A stretch of 64,000 nt of DNA, from the NCBI GenBank assembly GCA_019916065.1, contig CM034233.1:1426001-1490000 (forward strand), read 5' to 3'. Under the pieces are notes generated by a model. The model did no database searches, had not been told where the DNA came from, and worked only from the letters and a program-made list of their open reading frames with translations. Source of the DNA: Vitellaria paradoxa (Eukaryota; Streptophyta; Magnoliopsida; Ericales; Sapotaceae). A program made the position numbers and the translations under genes. This document shows, in pieces, positions 23,735 through 36,462 of the stretch (the first letter of the stretch is position 1; each line of letters starts with the position of its first letter).

Positions 23735-25430
23735 AATGAAACAAAAAAAAAAGGCTGAACTCTTAATTCAGTTCTCTAATCCAAACATAATTCTGGGCCA
23801 AACAAGACTTATAAAATAAAATAAATCTAACTTCTAAGACTAAATTTCAGATTCAAATATTTAAATGATTCAAAATCTAAATAAATAGTCAAAAATAAAT
23901 ACTACAAATTACATGTAACCAAAATTAGATAACATAACAATAAAAAATGAAAAAAACAAAATAATTACTAAATCCATAAAGTTTCTAACTTCAAAACTAA
24001 GTTAAGTAAAATCATTAAAAACAAAAGTACAAGAATTCGGGGGATAAAACAGTAGAATTAGTAGTCTGAAAGTCATTTGTCATGCTATTAAGCGGCGAAA
24101 GCAATCCTATCTCGAAAGAATATATAAAATAAACATATTACAAAGTTAAAACGGACAATCAAACTAGTTTGACGACCAAATAAAAAAGTAATCAATTACT
24201 TGCAAAATCCATAATTTCCAAATAGCACATGCAATCTGGGCTGCATCAGTCTTCATGCCTAAATTAGGAGTATTTAATTTGCCATGTTAAGGGCACGTTT
24301 AATTTGTTAAAAAATATTTAAAAATTTAAAAATTTTTAAAAATTTTTAAAAATTATTTACTTTTTATCTAACTGCACGAATTACGAATCCACAAATTATT
24401 TCATGTTATCTTACTTTATTTTATTTTTTATCACTTCAAATGTACCCTAAATTATATTGAGTAATATTATTCTACTAGAAATTTTGTTAGAATAATAATT
24501 TAACATATTTATTAGTTTATCGATTTAAAAACTATAAATTCATTAAACTATTTTTTTTATAACTTTATCATGTTGGTATCATTGTAACATAAATTGTTAA
24601 TAAAATTTTCAAGTAAAATAATATTTTTAAGTACATTTAATATTTTTTTACTTTACTTCAAATTCTACTCTAAGACGTTTGTTTTTAATTGCAACTAAAC
24701 CTTTATCTGGGGTTTTCTATTTTTATAAAGGTAAAAATGTAAAAGCACATGATTTCCTTAATATTTTAAAAAAGAAAAAACTCAGTAAATATCAGGCATA
24801 TAATGGATAAAAAAACTATACTTTGTTCACTGTATTTATGATATATATAAATATCAGCAAATTAGTATATACTCGTATTCTTTATTTCAATAAAAAAAAC
24901 ACTTAAAATAATTAATTTATTTAGAGTTATATAAAAATATATAAAATTATAAAAATTAATATCTCGTATCTTGTGTAGTGAATAAAAATTTAAATTTTAT
25001 AGTCTTATAATTTATGTTTCGTAAAATTTTATATTTTTTTTTATTAATCCCAAATGAGGCCAAAAACAAGCATTGCCAATTGTTCGGCTTGCGGGAGAGT
25101 TTCTGTTTAACGAGTCATAAATTCAACAAAGTGCGTCAGAACTGACAGATAAAGACGGACAAGGGGCCTGCAGTCGCCCGTGACTTCAGCGGCTGCAGTG
25201 GCAGCAAAGCGCTGCCGTTTTGCTTCTTTATTTTGAGTAAAAGTCATCAAAAATATTGCTGAAGGGCGTAGTCTAACTCGCACGGGGCCAAACGAAAGTG
25301 AGTCCCATGGCCATCTTGCCCAGGAACCAAACTCCAAGGGGCAGCTCGTTGATTTATATATAAATTAAACAAAGTTTCTAAGTTGAGTTGAATTAATTTT
25401 AAATAATATTTTGTTTGAAATTTCACTTTT
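23735..25430. other. Intergenic DNA with one MITE, no gene seen
   Basis: AT-rich, no gene. The block at 25125-25325 is GC-richer (ctgcagtcgcccgtgac, ggctgcagtggcagc) and distantly recalls the ends of the palindromic element at 51.0-52.2 kb, but I could not align it convincingly. Confidence 0.45.
24291..24447. mobile_element. 157-bp MITE with TAA target duplication
   Basis: It starts GGGCACGTTTAATTTG and ends CACTTCAAATGTACCC, imperfect inverted repeats, with TAA on both sides (24288-24290 and 24448-24450). The 'TWA' target suggests the PIF/Harbinger (Tourist) type. Confidence 0.65.
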
Positions 25431-25438
25431 AAGGTTAA

Positions 25439-25776
25439 GAGGGTGTTTGGAAGTTAAAAAAAAATTTAAGTTTTGGTAATTTTTTGGTATTTTTTTTTGT
25501 ACTTTTTTGTGTGTTTGGTTGAACCAAGTGGAATTTTTAGTATTTTTTAGTAACTTTTTGGTGTTTGGTAAATTTTTTACTATAGCAAAGCAAAAAAGTT
25601 GTAACTTTTGGGTGTTTGGTATGTTTTTTACTGTAACAAATCAAAAAAGTTGTAATTATAGAGTTGTACTTTTTACTGTAGCAAATTAAAAAAGTGAGAA
25701 AATTTATGATTTTGCCAAACATACAAAAATCAACTTTTGATTTTTTTTACTAATTTTTGAGTTGCTAAACACCCTC
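25439..25776. mobile_element. MITE copy 1 of a tandem pair, 338 bp
   Basis: It runs from GAGGGTGTTTGGAAGTT to GAGTTGCTAAACACCCTC and is flanked by TAA on both sides (25436-25438, 25777-25779). The interior holds repeated 'gtgtttggta...actgtagcaaa.caaaaaagttgtaa' units of about 60 bp. The protein-like frames across it come from these repeats. Confidence 0.75.
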
Positions 25777-25839
25777 TAAATTTCTTTTAAAACACTTCTC
25801 AAATAATTACTTGATTTTTTTTCACACGTACAACATTTA

Positions 25840-26175
25840 GAGGGTGTTTGGAAGTTAAAAAAAAACTTAAGTTTTGGTATTTTTTGATTTTTTTTGGTAC
25901 TTTTTTGTGTGTTTGGTTGAACCAAGTGGAATTTGTAGTATTTTTTAGTAATTTTTGGGTGTTTGGTAAATTTTTTACTGTAGCAAAGCAAAAAAGTTGT
26001 AACTTTTGGGTGTTTGGTATATTTTTTACTGTAGCAAATCAAAAAAGTTGTAATTATGAAGTGGTACTTTTTACTGTAACAAATAAAAAAAGTGAAAAAA
26101 TTTATGATTTTACCAAACACACAAAAATTAACTGTTGGTATTTTTTTACTAATTTTTGAGTTGCCAAACACCCTC
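25840..26175. mobile_element. MITE copy 2 of a tandem pair, 336 bp
   Basis: Nearly the same sequence and orientation as 25439-25776, starting 63 bp after it. Ends are GAGGGTGTTTGG and CCAAACACCCTC, a perfect 12-bp inverted repeat. The flanks are TTA and TAA. Confidence 0.75.
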
Positions 26176-26179
26176 TAAT

Positions 26180-27025
26180 ATTATAAAGTAATAAAACACA
26201 TTTCATTGTATAAAATTAATGGGTGTTACACTGTGAGCTTTTTTCGAAATTTTATTTGAGATTAAAACCCTACTTTATAATTAACTAAAAAGTCATAAAT
26301 TAGTTACACCCAGTGGCAGTAAAATGTTTTTGAAAAAAACTGTAACATTGCCCTTTCTTTTCCGAGAATGAAACAATTTATTGTGCATCGAGGTCGGAAA
26401 AAGTCAAATTCAAACTGTGTGGAATGCTAAGACTAAAATCATTGATGCTAATTACCAAAAAAAAAAAAAAAATATTGGTGCGAATCCTTTAATCATAGAG
26501 TGATTTTGTGTATATATATATATATATATTGATACAGTGTTTTACGAGACACGCGAGTATTCAATTAAGAATTATTTATATTACGTTACCCTGTTTTTAT
26601 TGATATGAGCAAAATTTAAAAGTAATTACCATGACTCTTGAATGATATTATAAGGCAGCTAGATGTAAATCTGAAGTCAAAAGTGATGAACCCCACATTA
26701 TGTTTTTGCTTCCTAATATATATTATCAGCGACAGCAACCTAATAGGGGTTAAAATTATGAAATGGTCGAATATGGTTTACTTCTTATTGCTCATCAAAT
26801 TAATCAAAGCAGATCTTTTCATTTTGTAATAAATATTCAATGGATTATTAAGAACAAATGGTTTTAATAAAATTATCCATTTAGTAAATTATAAGATCTA
26901 TAGCACATGTATAGGGCTTGCTTGATTGTAAAATTTTGTAAGCAACTTTTAACAATTTTCAAAAGTTGTGTTTTTGACAATTTCTGAATTTTTAAAACTG
27001 TAAATGAGTGAAGTCATGCTAGGTA
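26180..27025. other. AT-rich intergenic DNA, no gene seen
   Basis: Contains a (TA)n tract near 26513-26530 and nothing else I can recognise. Confidence 0.5.
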
Positions 27026-27029
27026 TTAT

Positions 27030-27690
27030 GTTGTCTCAAGCTTATTTGTTAAGATATTTGGTGAGTTCGAAATCGAGATGAGATTTTATTGAACTTGAAA
27101 AATTGCGTTCAAACTTATTTGTTAAGTTTTTCACGAGTTCAAACTTGAGCCGAACTTTCATCAAATTCAAAACCTTATGCTCAAGCTTGACTTATTAGTC
27201 TATAATCAAATTTGAGCATCGATCGACTACATTAAACGAGTTTGCTCGTAATTTTTCATCTAGTTTACTTATTACTAAATTTGTATGTGAGTTTTATTAA
27301 ACCTACTTGCATGTCTATTAACGAACAAGCTTAAAAAATAAATTATATTTTCTAATTTAACAAATAAGTTTTGAATTAACATGTTTAATCATTTACTTTT
27401 TTAACATTTTTTCATGAATAACAAAAAAGAGTTTTCACAAGATTTGTTCATGAATGTTTAAATGAAATTATTTGCAAACATTTAAACAAGACAATTCACG
27501 AGTTGTGAATGATTTTATTCATGAACATTTAAATGAGCTTATTCGTAAATCTTATCGAGCCAAACTTACTTCATGGAGATTGACTTGTTTATTCCTAAAA
27601 TTTAAAAAATGTGTTCAAATTTGTTCATTTAACTTATTAACTGAGTTTTGAACAAATTTATTTACGAGCAACTTATTAAATACTTGATTC
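27030..27690. repeat. Degenerate dispersed repeat, copy 2
   Basis: Diverged copy of the 6.85-7.70 kb repeat, with the same order of 'gttcaaacttatttgttaag', 'tatattttctaattt' and 'acatttaaa' phrases. Its right end runs into the segmental duplication that starts near 27623. Confidence 0.45.
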
Positions 27691-29613
27691 ATTTGTAAAC
27701 TTACAAAGTTTTAGCAAATTTTCACACAAAATCATACTAAAAAATTGCTAATAGTTTACCAAGCAATAAAAACTAAGAAAAATAGTAAAATTTACTGCTA
27801 CTTCATCAAACTTATAAAAAGTTTCAATCAATAATTTTTAATAAAAAAAAATATCAAAAATGACTAAAAATTTAGTTACTAAATGCACCCAATTATCACC
27901 CATATTTATAAGAACTAGATTGAAATTTTGAAATTTTTTTCAAACACAAAATGTCACCGTCTACTTCTATTTGAAGGAGGATTAGTCAATTTTTACAATT
28001 AAAAAAAAATCAACTGATACCAATTTTATCAAACAAATTATATTAAAAAAAAAAATTGGCTTAAGCGCTTCTTTTTTGGCCCAGTTATCAAACGATGAAG
28101 ACAATTTCTTTTTTCTTTAAGCAACTTTTTGCCAATTTTTTTTTCAACTACATTTTTTATAATATATGTACATATATATTAAATGAAATTAGATGCTGCG
28201 CCAATTAGGAGGGAGCGAGGTAGCTAGGTCTTAGCCAAACAAATTATTACAAGGATTGAAATACAAGTCAAACAATGACGCGGACACCAATTTTTTTTGA
28301 ATGGTGACGTGGATTTGCCTTAATTATCCCACTCAATGGCACATCAGACTGTGCTGTGCTAGCGTCAGCTGCGTTGAATGCGGAGATGCGACCAAAATTA
28401 CAGCTCAGCGTCTCTGACGTGGCCACGATTTTCTGCCGTTCGTTGCCCGTCTGGCACGTCGACCATGCCATGACCCCAGGAAGCAATCTTCAAATGCAAC
28501 TGTACACCCCCGCGGCCATGGCGCATTGGTCGGTGATTTTGCTTCCCGCATAATTAATCGTTGGTTTTATGATATGTTTGAAATTGTATAAAATTATAAA
28601 AGTTAATGTTTCGTATTTTGTGCAGTACGTAGAGAATTTAAATTTATTATCTTGTAATTTATATTTGTAAAAATTTACAGAATTTTATAGTATTTTATTT
28701 TAATTTGTTCTGAGTATAATAAAAAATATGTGTATAATAGTTCAGAGAATTGTCATACTTTTTAAGTTTCAAAAAAGGGAACAAAAATTAACTATACAAG
28801 CCGTCTAGTGCAGCACTTTGTTTGGAATAGTAAATTTAATAAAATTTAATAAAAATTTATACTAATTCTTATATTTAGAATTTAAAATAGTAAGTTTTAT
28901 TTGTTTTTTAGAATAATTTTTTAATAAAATTTAAATTAAATATACACGTATGTATATATTTATTTATTTATTTATTTTTCTTCTAACCAAATGAAGTTTT
29001 TCTTCTTTTTAACTTCTTTATTTTTCATACTAAACAGAGCACTGTTGTACTAGTGGCAACAGACCTTAGTTAATTGTTTAATTGATGAGGAATGATTGAA
29101 GAAGGAAAAAGTACCAAAAAACAAAAAAAAAGGGTAAATTGCGAGTTTAATTGTTTATATGTATGCGAATTTTATAATTTAGGTTTTGTTTGGCCTACAA
29201 AAAATTTATTAAAATTTATTAATTTTTAACTATTTTTTATATTTTTTTAATTAAATTTTAACACTTATCACTTTTATGTCACATTTTTTTATTTTTGTTG
29301 TACTTTTTAACCAAATTTTGAGTAACCAAACATATCCTTATTCACACAATTTTAAAATTAATTAACCATACAATACGTCAATTGACCACGTGTATTGTTC
29401 AATGATGGACCCTACACATATTAACAACTTTAGTCGCACTGCTATGATTGTGCGTTCGTTTTTAATTGTTAAATATATGAAAATGTTCACCCTTTCAGGT
29501 CAAAAGTGAAACTTTAAATTCCAATAATAATAATAATAATAATAATAAAATAATGATGTTGATAGCGCCTTACAAGAATAAATAGATCCGGGACACGTGC
29601 AACGCACGCATTA
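27623..29613 (+). repeat. Segmental duplication, copy 1 (about 2 kb)
   Basis: Collinear, same orientation, with 59336-61915. By eye the match is about 96% in the GC-rich core (28310-28555) and nearer 92% outside. Copy 1 carries a 156-bp MITE (29182-29337) that copy 2 lacks. Copy 2 carries two elements that copy 1 lacks. The core has short open frames in both copies (+ and -) without known motifs, and several ACGT motifs. Confidence 0.85.
29182..29337. mobile_element. 156-bp Tourist-like MITE with TTA target duplication and empty site
   Basis: It starts GGTTTTGTTTGGCC and ends GTAACCAAACATATCC. TTA lies on both sides (29179-29181, 29338-29340). The other copy of the segmental duplication has the empty site at 61247-61249, with a single TTA and no element. 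This shows insertion after the duplication. It fits the PIF/Harbinger type. Confidence 0.85.
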
Positions 29614-30682
29614 CATATGCGTTTCACATATTTTACACTGAAGAGATTTATTGATTTATTTATTTATTTGATAATATGCCTATGAATATGATACATTGCT
29701 ACACCTTAAGTTCCATTTGGGTGATAAAAAATATTTAAAAATTTTAAAATTTATTCACTTCTTACCTCATTATACGAATTATGAATTCATAATTTATTTC
29801 ACTATTTTATTTTATCTCACTTTTTATTATTTTAAATACACCCTTATCATCGTATGGGTTGAAATAAATATTTGAAATATAGAAAGTGTTTAGTTAGTCA
29901 AAATTAATCAAAATTCACTAATTTTTACCAATTTTTATATTTTTTTCTAATCAAAATTTATCACATATCACTTTTGTATCAAATATTTATATTTTTATGT
30001 ATTTTTTGATCAACCATACACCTCATAAAAGATGAATGGAGATGTTAATATTCAAAATCATATGTCAGGGCTGAATTTTGAATGGCATGACAGCATGTAT
30101 TGAATTTCATCAACGGTTATTAAATCTTTCTTTATATGGAGATGGTCCTCTGACATGATTAATTAGTAGTCCTCTTAAATTATAGAGGTTGCGTTTCGAT
30201 TATAGAAAAGTATAATAAAAGTAAAAAAGATTTGATATAAAAATAATATGTAATAAAATTTAATTGACTTTTAAAAAAAATAAAATTTAATTGAAGAAAT
30301 GTGATATTTTTTTTATAATTTTCAATGATTTTTGGTAGTTTGGATCTTGCCAAACACTTCATGGTAGTAAAAATCGTAAAGAGAGAGACTATAGAAATCA
30401 TTGTAGTGCAATGTAAACCGAAGATGTAAAAATTTTGGATACCAATTTAACAAAAAAAGAAAATCTAATTATTGCATTAAATTGAGAAACTAAAAAATAT
30501 TAACTTTTTATAACTGATTTGGAGTGATAATTAAAATAATGAGATATATATGTTAAAAATTATAAAAATTATTATAACATAATTGATAGTTAAATGTTTT
30601 TGAAAATAGTAGACAACCTTTGGGTAACGCCTTTTTTGAATAAAGGTGAAAACGTTGGAAGGTTGTTAGGTCTCTCTCTCTC

Positions 30683-30719
<37 letters not shown>

Positions 30720-32495
30720 TACATATATGGACTCACGGAGTAACATTTTGAATGCATGGCATCTCTAAAAGCCCATACCGGGGCGACCCCATCTGCTTTG
30801 GTTCCGCTAAAGCATGCCAATGTAGCATAGCATCTTATCTGCAGTCAACTTGAAAGAAACCCAGTACAAGTGGAAATAATATATACATATATATATACAT
30901 TGATTGGCTCCGATCCATTGCCGCTCCAATGCATATGTCACATCATACTACATATATATATATATATATATGTAAGTACCATACGACTTGGTCACTTGCA
31001 TATATATTTCTTCTTGTCTTTCATCATTTTTTTTTTTTTTTAAGAAAATCAGTTACTCTTTCTCGTAACTATTTTTTTCATTTTCTTTTCTTATGTTTAA
31101 TTAATTTCTAGGTGTATATACATATTTACTATAGATTATCCGATATTTTCAAATTTTATTGTATCATTTTCATAAAAAAAAACTTTATCTATAAATATGA
31201 TTGCAGCCACAACACATTAATATATTAATAATAAGACGATCTCAAACAATAACAATCAACACATGATACCACTCTGTCAAATGCATAAGATATACTCAAT
31301 CATGCATGCTAAACAGTGTATATCTCATTACAACATTGATAGGCATATGCTACACTCAAAGTGTGAATTAGATATCAAATTTGATCCCATGGAACATACA
31401 GCTCAGTCCTAGCCTCTTCGACCCAAATCCAACCATTCTGAGCCTCAACCAACAAAAGACCACAGTATAAAGTTGAAACTTAACAATGTACAATATTCAT
31501 ACAATATCGACAAATTTAAACAAGTATATATAAATATATGCACTCATATATATATATATATATATCTCACCAAATACGTAAATTCAAGCATGAGTCCAAC
31601 TCAATTTGTGAAATAAATAATAAATAAAAAAGTTTCACCTACTTCAAATTCAAAAAAAATAATAAATAAATAAACATAACAAGAAAGAAAAAAAGAAAGA
31701 AGCCCACTAAAAACCCCAAACTTCTCAAGCTCTTAACTTTTACCATGATGTCTTCAATTTCAAATTTTCGACATGCACCACGATCTACTTGCAATAGACC
31801 TTAATATTCCCCTCTTTCTCTTACTAATATATGAATTTTTTTTATCGTATCTTAGTTGCATTTAGTGTAGAGCTCAATTGAAAGTTTATGAAATTCAGTA
31901 GAATTTTAAAATTTACTTTATTAAAATAAAATTCTCAATCTAATTTTTTTTTTAATTTGTGCGAAATTTTCCTTATATTCATTGTACAATATTCATTTAC
32001 GGATGATGAGCATCCAATGCCTGTTCACTTTGGACATAGCATGTGACCTGAACACAAATGTTCTTCACTAAAATATTCGAAAGATATTTATATGTATAGA
32101 TATATATAGAGCACATTGATAATAGAAAATGCATAATAATGGATTGGTTTTGTGTGAGTCGAGGAAGATACAGCGAGCTGGGTGGTCCAAGAATGCAAGG
32201 CTGGAAATGGCATGCATGCATCCATGGCAGCTTTAGCTTTCTATTTCTTGCTAACATGTATGTGCAATATTAATTACCAAAAAAAAAAAAAAACATTTAT
32301 GTGTAAAATTGCTAATTATCACAGCAAAAAGGAAGAAAGAATATCCAAAAAGTAGGTTCTATATACGGAGTCATATAATTGTCTTGCAGTCCTATTGAAG
32401 CGTTACAAATATAAATACACACTCATTATACGTATCAAATATTCCATAATTTTATTCATAATCTATATTATTATATATAATATGTGACTATTTTG
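29614..32495. other. Intergenic DNA, no gene seen
   Basis: AT-rich, with (TA)n tracts at 30685-30718, 30951-30971 and 31547-31565. A probable MITE lies at 29709-29843 (TTA on both sides, ending AAATACACCC). No gene or RNA recognised. Confidence 0.5.
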
Positions 32496-32746
32496 AGTAA
32501 TCTTATTTGACGTTTTAATTTTTGAAGTTATGTCAAACTTCATTTCTTTTAATTTTAAGATAAGACTTGACACTAGATTAAATCAAATATTTCATAGATA
32601 AAATAGTAATTTCGTTTGAATTTAAATTTGATTGTAAGATAATAGTAGCTCGTTATTACAAAATGTGTCTATTTTTTAATTTTCATGTCATTCTGTTTTT
32701 CCCTCTTTTCATGTTTACGCTTAATTATTAATTGTTCAAATATTTA

Positions 32747-32783
<37 letters not shown>

Positions 32784-33480
32784 TTAATATTTTGTGACTC
32801 CCTACTAATATATATGCGTGCGCTAAACATATACATACTCCCTACTAATATACATGTGTGCGCTAAACATATACATACAAATACAATAAAATTTTGACAC
32901 TCTTAATTAATTTCTACACGTCGTGAACTTCTTCCAAGAGTTGGTATATATTGAACTCTTGATGACATGTTCTTGCAGTTAGGACACAACAATGTTCTCC
33001 TTCATCATATTCGTTCTCTAATAATCTCCCTCCCTCTCTCTCAACTTCTTCTACGGAGTGACAAAAATAACAATAGTTGGCCATTAAAATGAAAGCAACA
33101 AGATGCTGGCAACCCCCTTCGGATTGTTCTTGATGATCTTCCTTTTTCCTCCCCCACCTTCCCAATTTTTTTCTTCTAGGGAATAAAAAGAAAGAATCGG
33201 AGTTTATCAATATATTTCTCGAAACAAACAAAAAAGAACCAAAAGATGAAAGATAAATCATGAATCAACTAAACCCTCTCGAAGGCTTGCTTAAGAATAA
33301 AAAGGAAGAATCTCATGTAAATACTATAGAATAAGGTTTGATCATTCATGGGATTCCCTAAATATTTCATTCCAAAAATAAAAAGTTGAATTAGAATTTT
33401 TTTTTCGGGGGAAATGAAAAAGAGTATTCTTCTTCATACTCTATTCTCCATTTAGCTACCATAGGCAAGTCAATAATTTA

Positions 33481-33640
33481 GGACCTGTTTGGTGCCTCAA
33501 ATTTTTTTCAAAAAATTACAAAAAAAACTTTAAAAGTCTTAAAATTTTCTAATAAATTTTGTTATGTGTCACTTTTACATCACATCACATCAATACTAAT
33601 TTTTAATTTTTTTTATTTTTTTACAACTCCAAACACTCCC
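33481..33640. mobile_element. 160-bp Tourist-like MITE in SUT-B 3' flank, empty site in unit 2
   Basis: It begins GGACCTGTTTGGTGCC and ends CAACTCCAAACACTCCC, with TTA on both sides (33478-33480, 33641-33643). At the matching place in unit 2 (43981-43983) there is a single TTA and no element, so it inserted after the tandem duplication. It lies 23 bp downstream of the SUT-B stop codon. Confidence 0.9.
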
Positions 33641-34708
33641 TTAATATTGCGATAACTCTAAAATTTTAGTGGGCAGTTGTAGCAGAAACTTTCAAAACAG
33701 GAGTGGCGGATTCTTCATGTGAAGATCGAGATGGGAGCAATGTAAGTGCCAACACTCCACTTATTGCAGCTGCAACGGCTCCAACCACAGAAGAGGGTAA
33801 GTTACCACCTCCAAACAATTCATCCAAAGGTCCACTTGTCAATGACACTACCAACTGTTTCAACGTAACATAAGTTGGTTACGTTAATCCCATTAAACCT
33901 AATTATCTGATTTATCTCTCTTTCCTAAGATTGTGTTTGGAGTGAATATTTCGTGAAAGAAAGAAAAAGGAAAAACTACTTTATAAATATAGTTCCAAAC
34001 AATCTTCAAGTCATGTATACTCAACAACATGTGCTTGAATAATTAGTCAACAATAATTGCTTTTAACAAACTTAAAAGTCATATGTGCGGCAATAAGTGC
34101 TTGAATATTTAATTAAAAAAAAACCATAGGATAAGATATGCCTGTCTCATATGATCTAAATTAAAAATGCATATATAAATCTTTTCACACACACACACAC
34201 ATCTCCGTGCATTTGCTATTAAGTTCTTGCAACTTTATTACAGGGGTTAAAGCCTAGCTCTAAATTGATTGGTGAAGATCTGGCTCCTATTTCAAATTGC
34301 TTTTTTCAATAAAAACATATAAATTCAATTTTTAATTTAATTAAATTTTTTAACTCCATGCATGGTAAGTAGAATCACAATGGCCTATTCCATCCTCATT
34401 TGTCGAAGAAAACTTAACAACTTGGGCCTACCACGATGATGTTCTATGCTTGTTAATTTTATCGAGCTAATCTTGGGCACATAAAATTGGGCCAAAAGTT
34501 TAGCAGCCCTTACAAGGGCTCAGTCTGGCGCAATTACAAGATTATCACTTAGAACTTTTATGACCCTTTTATTTTCTCTTCTTTTCTCATTTTTTTTCTC
34601 CCTTCCGAACTAAGCGAATAAGATTTCCTTATAATTTATATAATAAAACACATCTTTTGATGAGACGTTTGTCCTCCGTGGCCAGTGAGTACTTGAGGAG
34701 ATGCCCGG

Positions 34709-35760
34709 TAGGGGTGGACATGGATTGGGCTGGGCTGGGTTCGGGCTAGGCTTATTTAGGCCGAGTTTTTGAGCATCGGCCTAAGCTCAGCCCGGCCCGA
34801 TATCGGGCTGAAAATTGTGAACCCAAGCCCATCCATCACTGAAAAATTAAAACTCAAGCCCGTCTATTGGACCGAATGATAAAATATTAAAAAAAAACAT
34901 AAAAATTATGCAAAAACAACTAATAACCTGTTCACAACTTGTTGAAATAAAAAAATAAAAAGATAAACCCCAAATAACTATTGAAATTTCTATGTTGAAA
35001 TGATCAACTAACTAGCCAATGTGTGGTACCTACTTCTATTCCACTTAACAATTAAACAACTTGTGACAAAGAAAAAACAATACTTTGGACCAGGGAAAGA
35101 ACCTTACAAAAAAAAAAAAAAAAAAAGTCAAGCCCGCCTCTGAAGTTAGTAATTCAGTTATGTGCTTGGTCGCAATTCATCATTCATCCTCACAGCACAA
35201 AGATGCTTGAGCATACAATGCAATTAATACGTGTACACAGCACACATTCTATAAATATAGATAATATATTTTTCAATCCTAGTTTGTAAAGCTATTTTTG
35301 AAAAAAAAAAACTTGATAAAATTAAGCATATTGCTTCTATTATAATGAAAAAAAATATATGAATAAAATTAAGCTAAAGAGAGAGAAAAGTGAAGATTGA
35401 AGAGATGAAGAAGAGAGACGAAAAAAAAGTGAGAGTGAAAGATACTTACTTTGTATTACAGATTGAGAAAAGATAAAGAGCAACTGAGTATTTGGGATTA
35501 GGATTTGTGGGGGGAAGAGAGGAAGAATGAAGTTAGAGTTTGTGTGTTGAAATGTGTAGAGCTAACTCACTTATTAATTTCGGGCCGGGTCAGGCTAGGA
35601 TGGGCTGTGATGCATGGACCCAAACCTAACCCAAAAATAAATCAGGCCTAAAAATTTGGTGCAACCAAACCCTATAACCTAAATTCCCAAACTCAAGCCC
35701 TACAAATTTCGGGCTAGACTGAACAAGTTCTTCGGGCCAGCGGGCTGATATCCACCCCTA
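34709..35760. mobile_element. Non-autonomous hAT element, 1,052 bp, in SUT-B intron 3
   Basis: Ends are TAGGGGTGGACAT and ATATCCACCCCTA, imperfect inverted repeats. The flanks ATGCCCGG (34701-34708) and ATGCCCGA (35761-35768) agree at 7 of 8, a decayed 8-bp hAT target duplication. The ends are rich in GGGCTGGGCT and GGGCCGGG phrases. It has no coding capacity. Unit 2 lacks it, together with about 250 bp of surrounding sequence. Confidence 0.85.
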
Positions 35761-35840
35761 ATGCCCGATAATGTGGCGAGAGCCTGAGAGACTATTGAGG
35801 GAATGGCGGGAGTATGAGTGTCTATGGAACTAAAATTCAA

Positions 35841-35879
<39 letters not shown>

Positions 35880-36094
35880 TATATTTTATAAAATAAATTC
35901 ACTTAGTGATGGGACATTTGTCCTTCATTAACTTGGTGCCTCTAGGCACAAGATTTTACGGTCAACTTCCATTATCTAATTTTCATTAGATAGTTAAATT
36001 TTACGATCACTTTCAAGTGAGTTACACTTTGTACCTTTATGCGTGATTTACATTAATGTAACTTTAATCCCTTTACTTCTAATTGAAACACTTA

Positions 36095-36462
36095 GGCTGT
36101 GTTTGTTTGGAGATGTAACTTCAGATGAGATTTGTTGTATGCAATCTCTGAAATTCTTTGTCTAATAACAAAAAAAGAAGAAAAGAAAAAAAAAATGCCT
36201 CCAAATGGGAGCCGTGGCATACGATGGGAGGGGGGAGATGGCATATTTCCCACACCTACATTTAGTTTCCACTAAAATTTAAATGTTTAAAATTATTTTT
36301 TGTCAAATAATATCTTTATCTCACTTTATATCTCACAAATCAAACACCAAAAAAATAATTGTACGTAAAAAAAATAATCCTATGTTATGTTTAATCTCAT
36401 AGATTATCTAATAACATATTATTTATCTCTCATTATCTAATTCACCTAATCAAACATGATCT
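36095..36462. mobile_element. Tourist-like MITE in SUT-B intron 3 (older than the duplication)
   Basis: It starts GGCTGTGTTTGTTTGG and ends AATCAAACATGATCT, with TTA on both sides (36092-36094, 36463-36465). The same element sits at the same place in SUT-C (45213-45562), so it predates the tandem duplication. Confidence 0.7.

Noticed and set aside
23433..23744. Open frames across the 61-bp minisatellite
   Set aside because: They reflect the repeat and occur on both strands. The Ser/Lys/Arg content is low complexity.
25507..26171. Repeated-motif open frames (+ and -) with FFTV.NQKSCNY-like phrases
   Set aside because: They are translations of the internal subrepeats of two MITEs.
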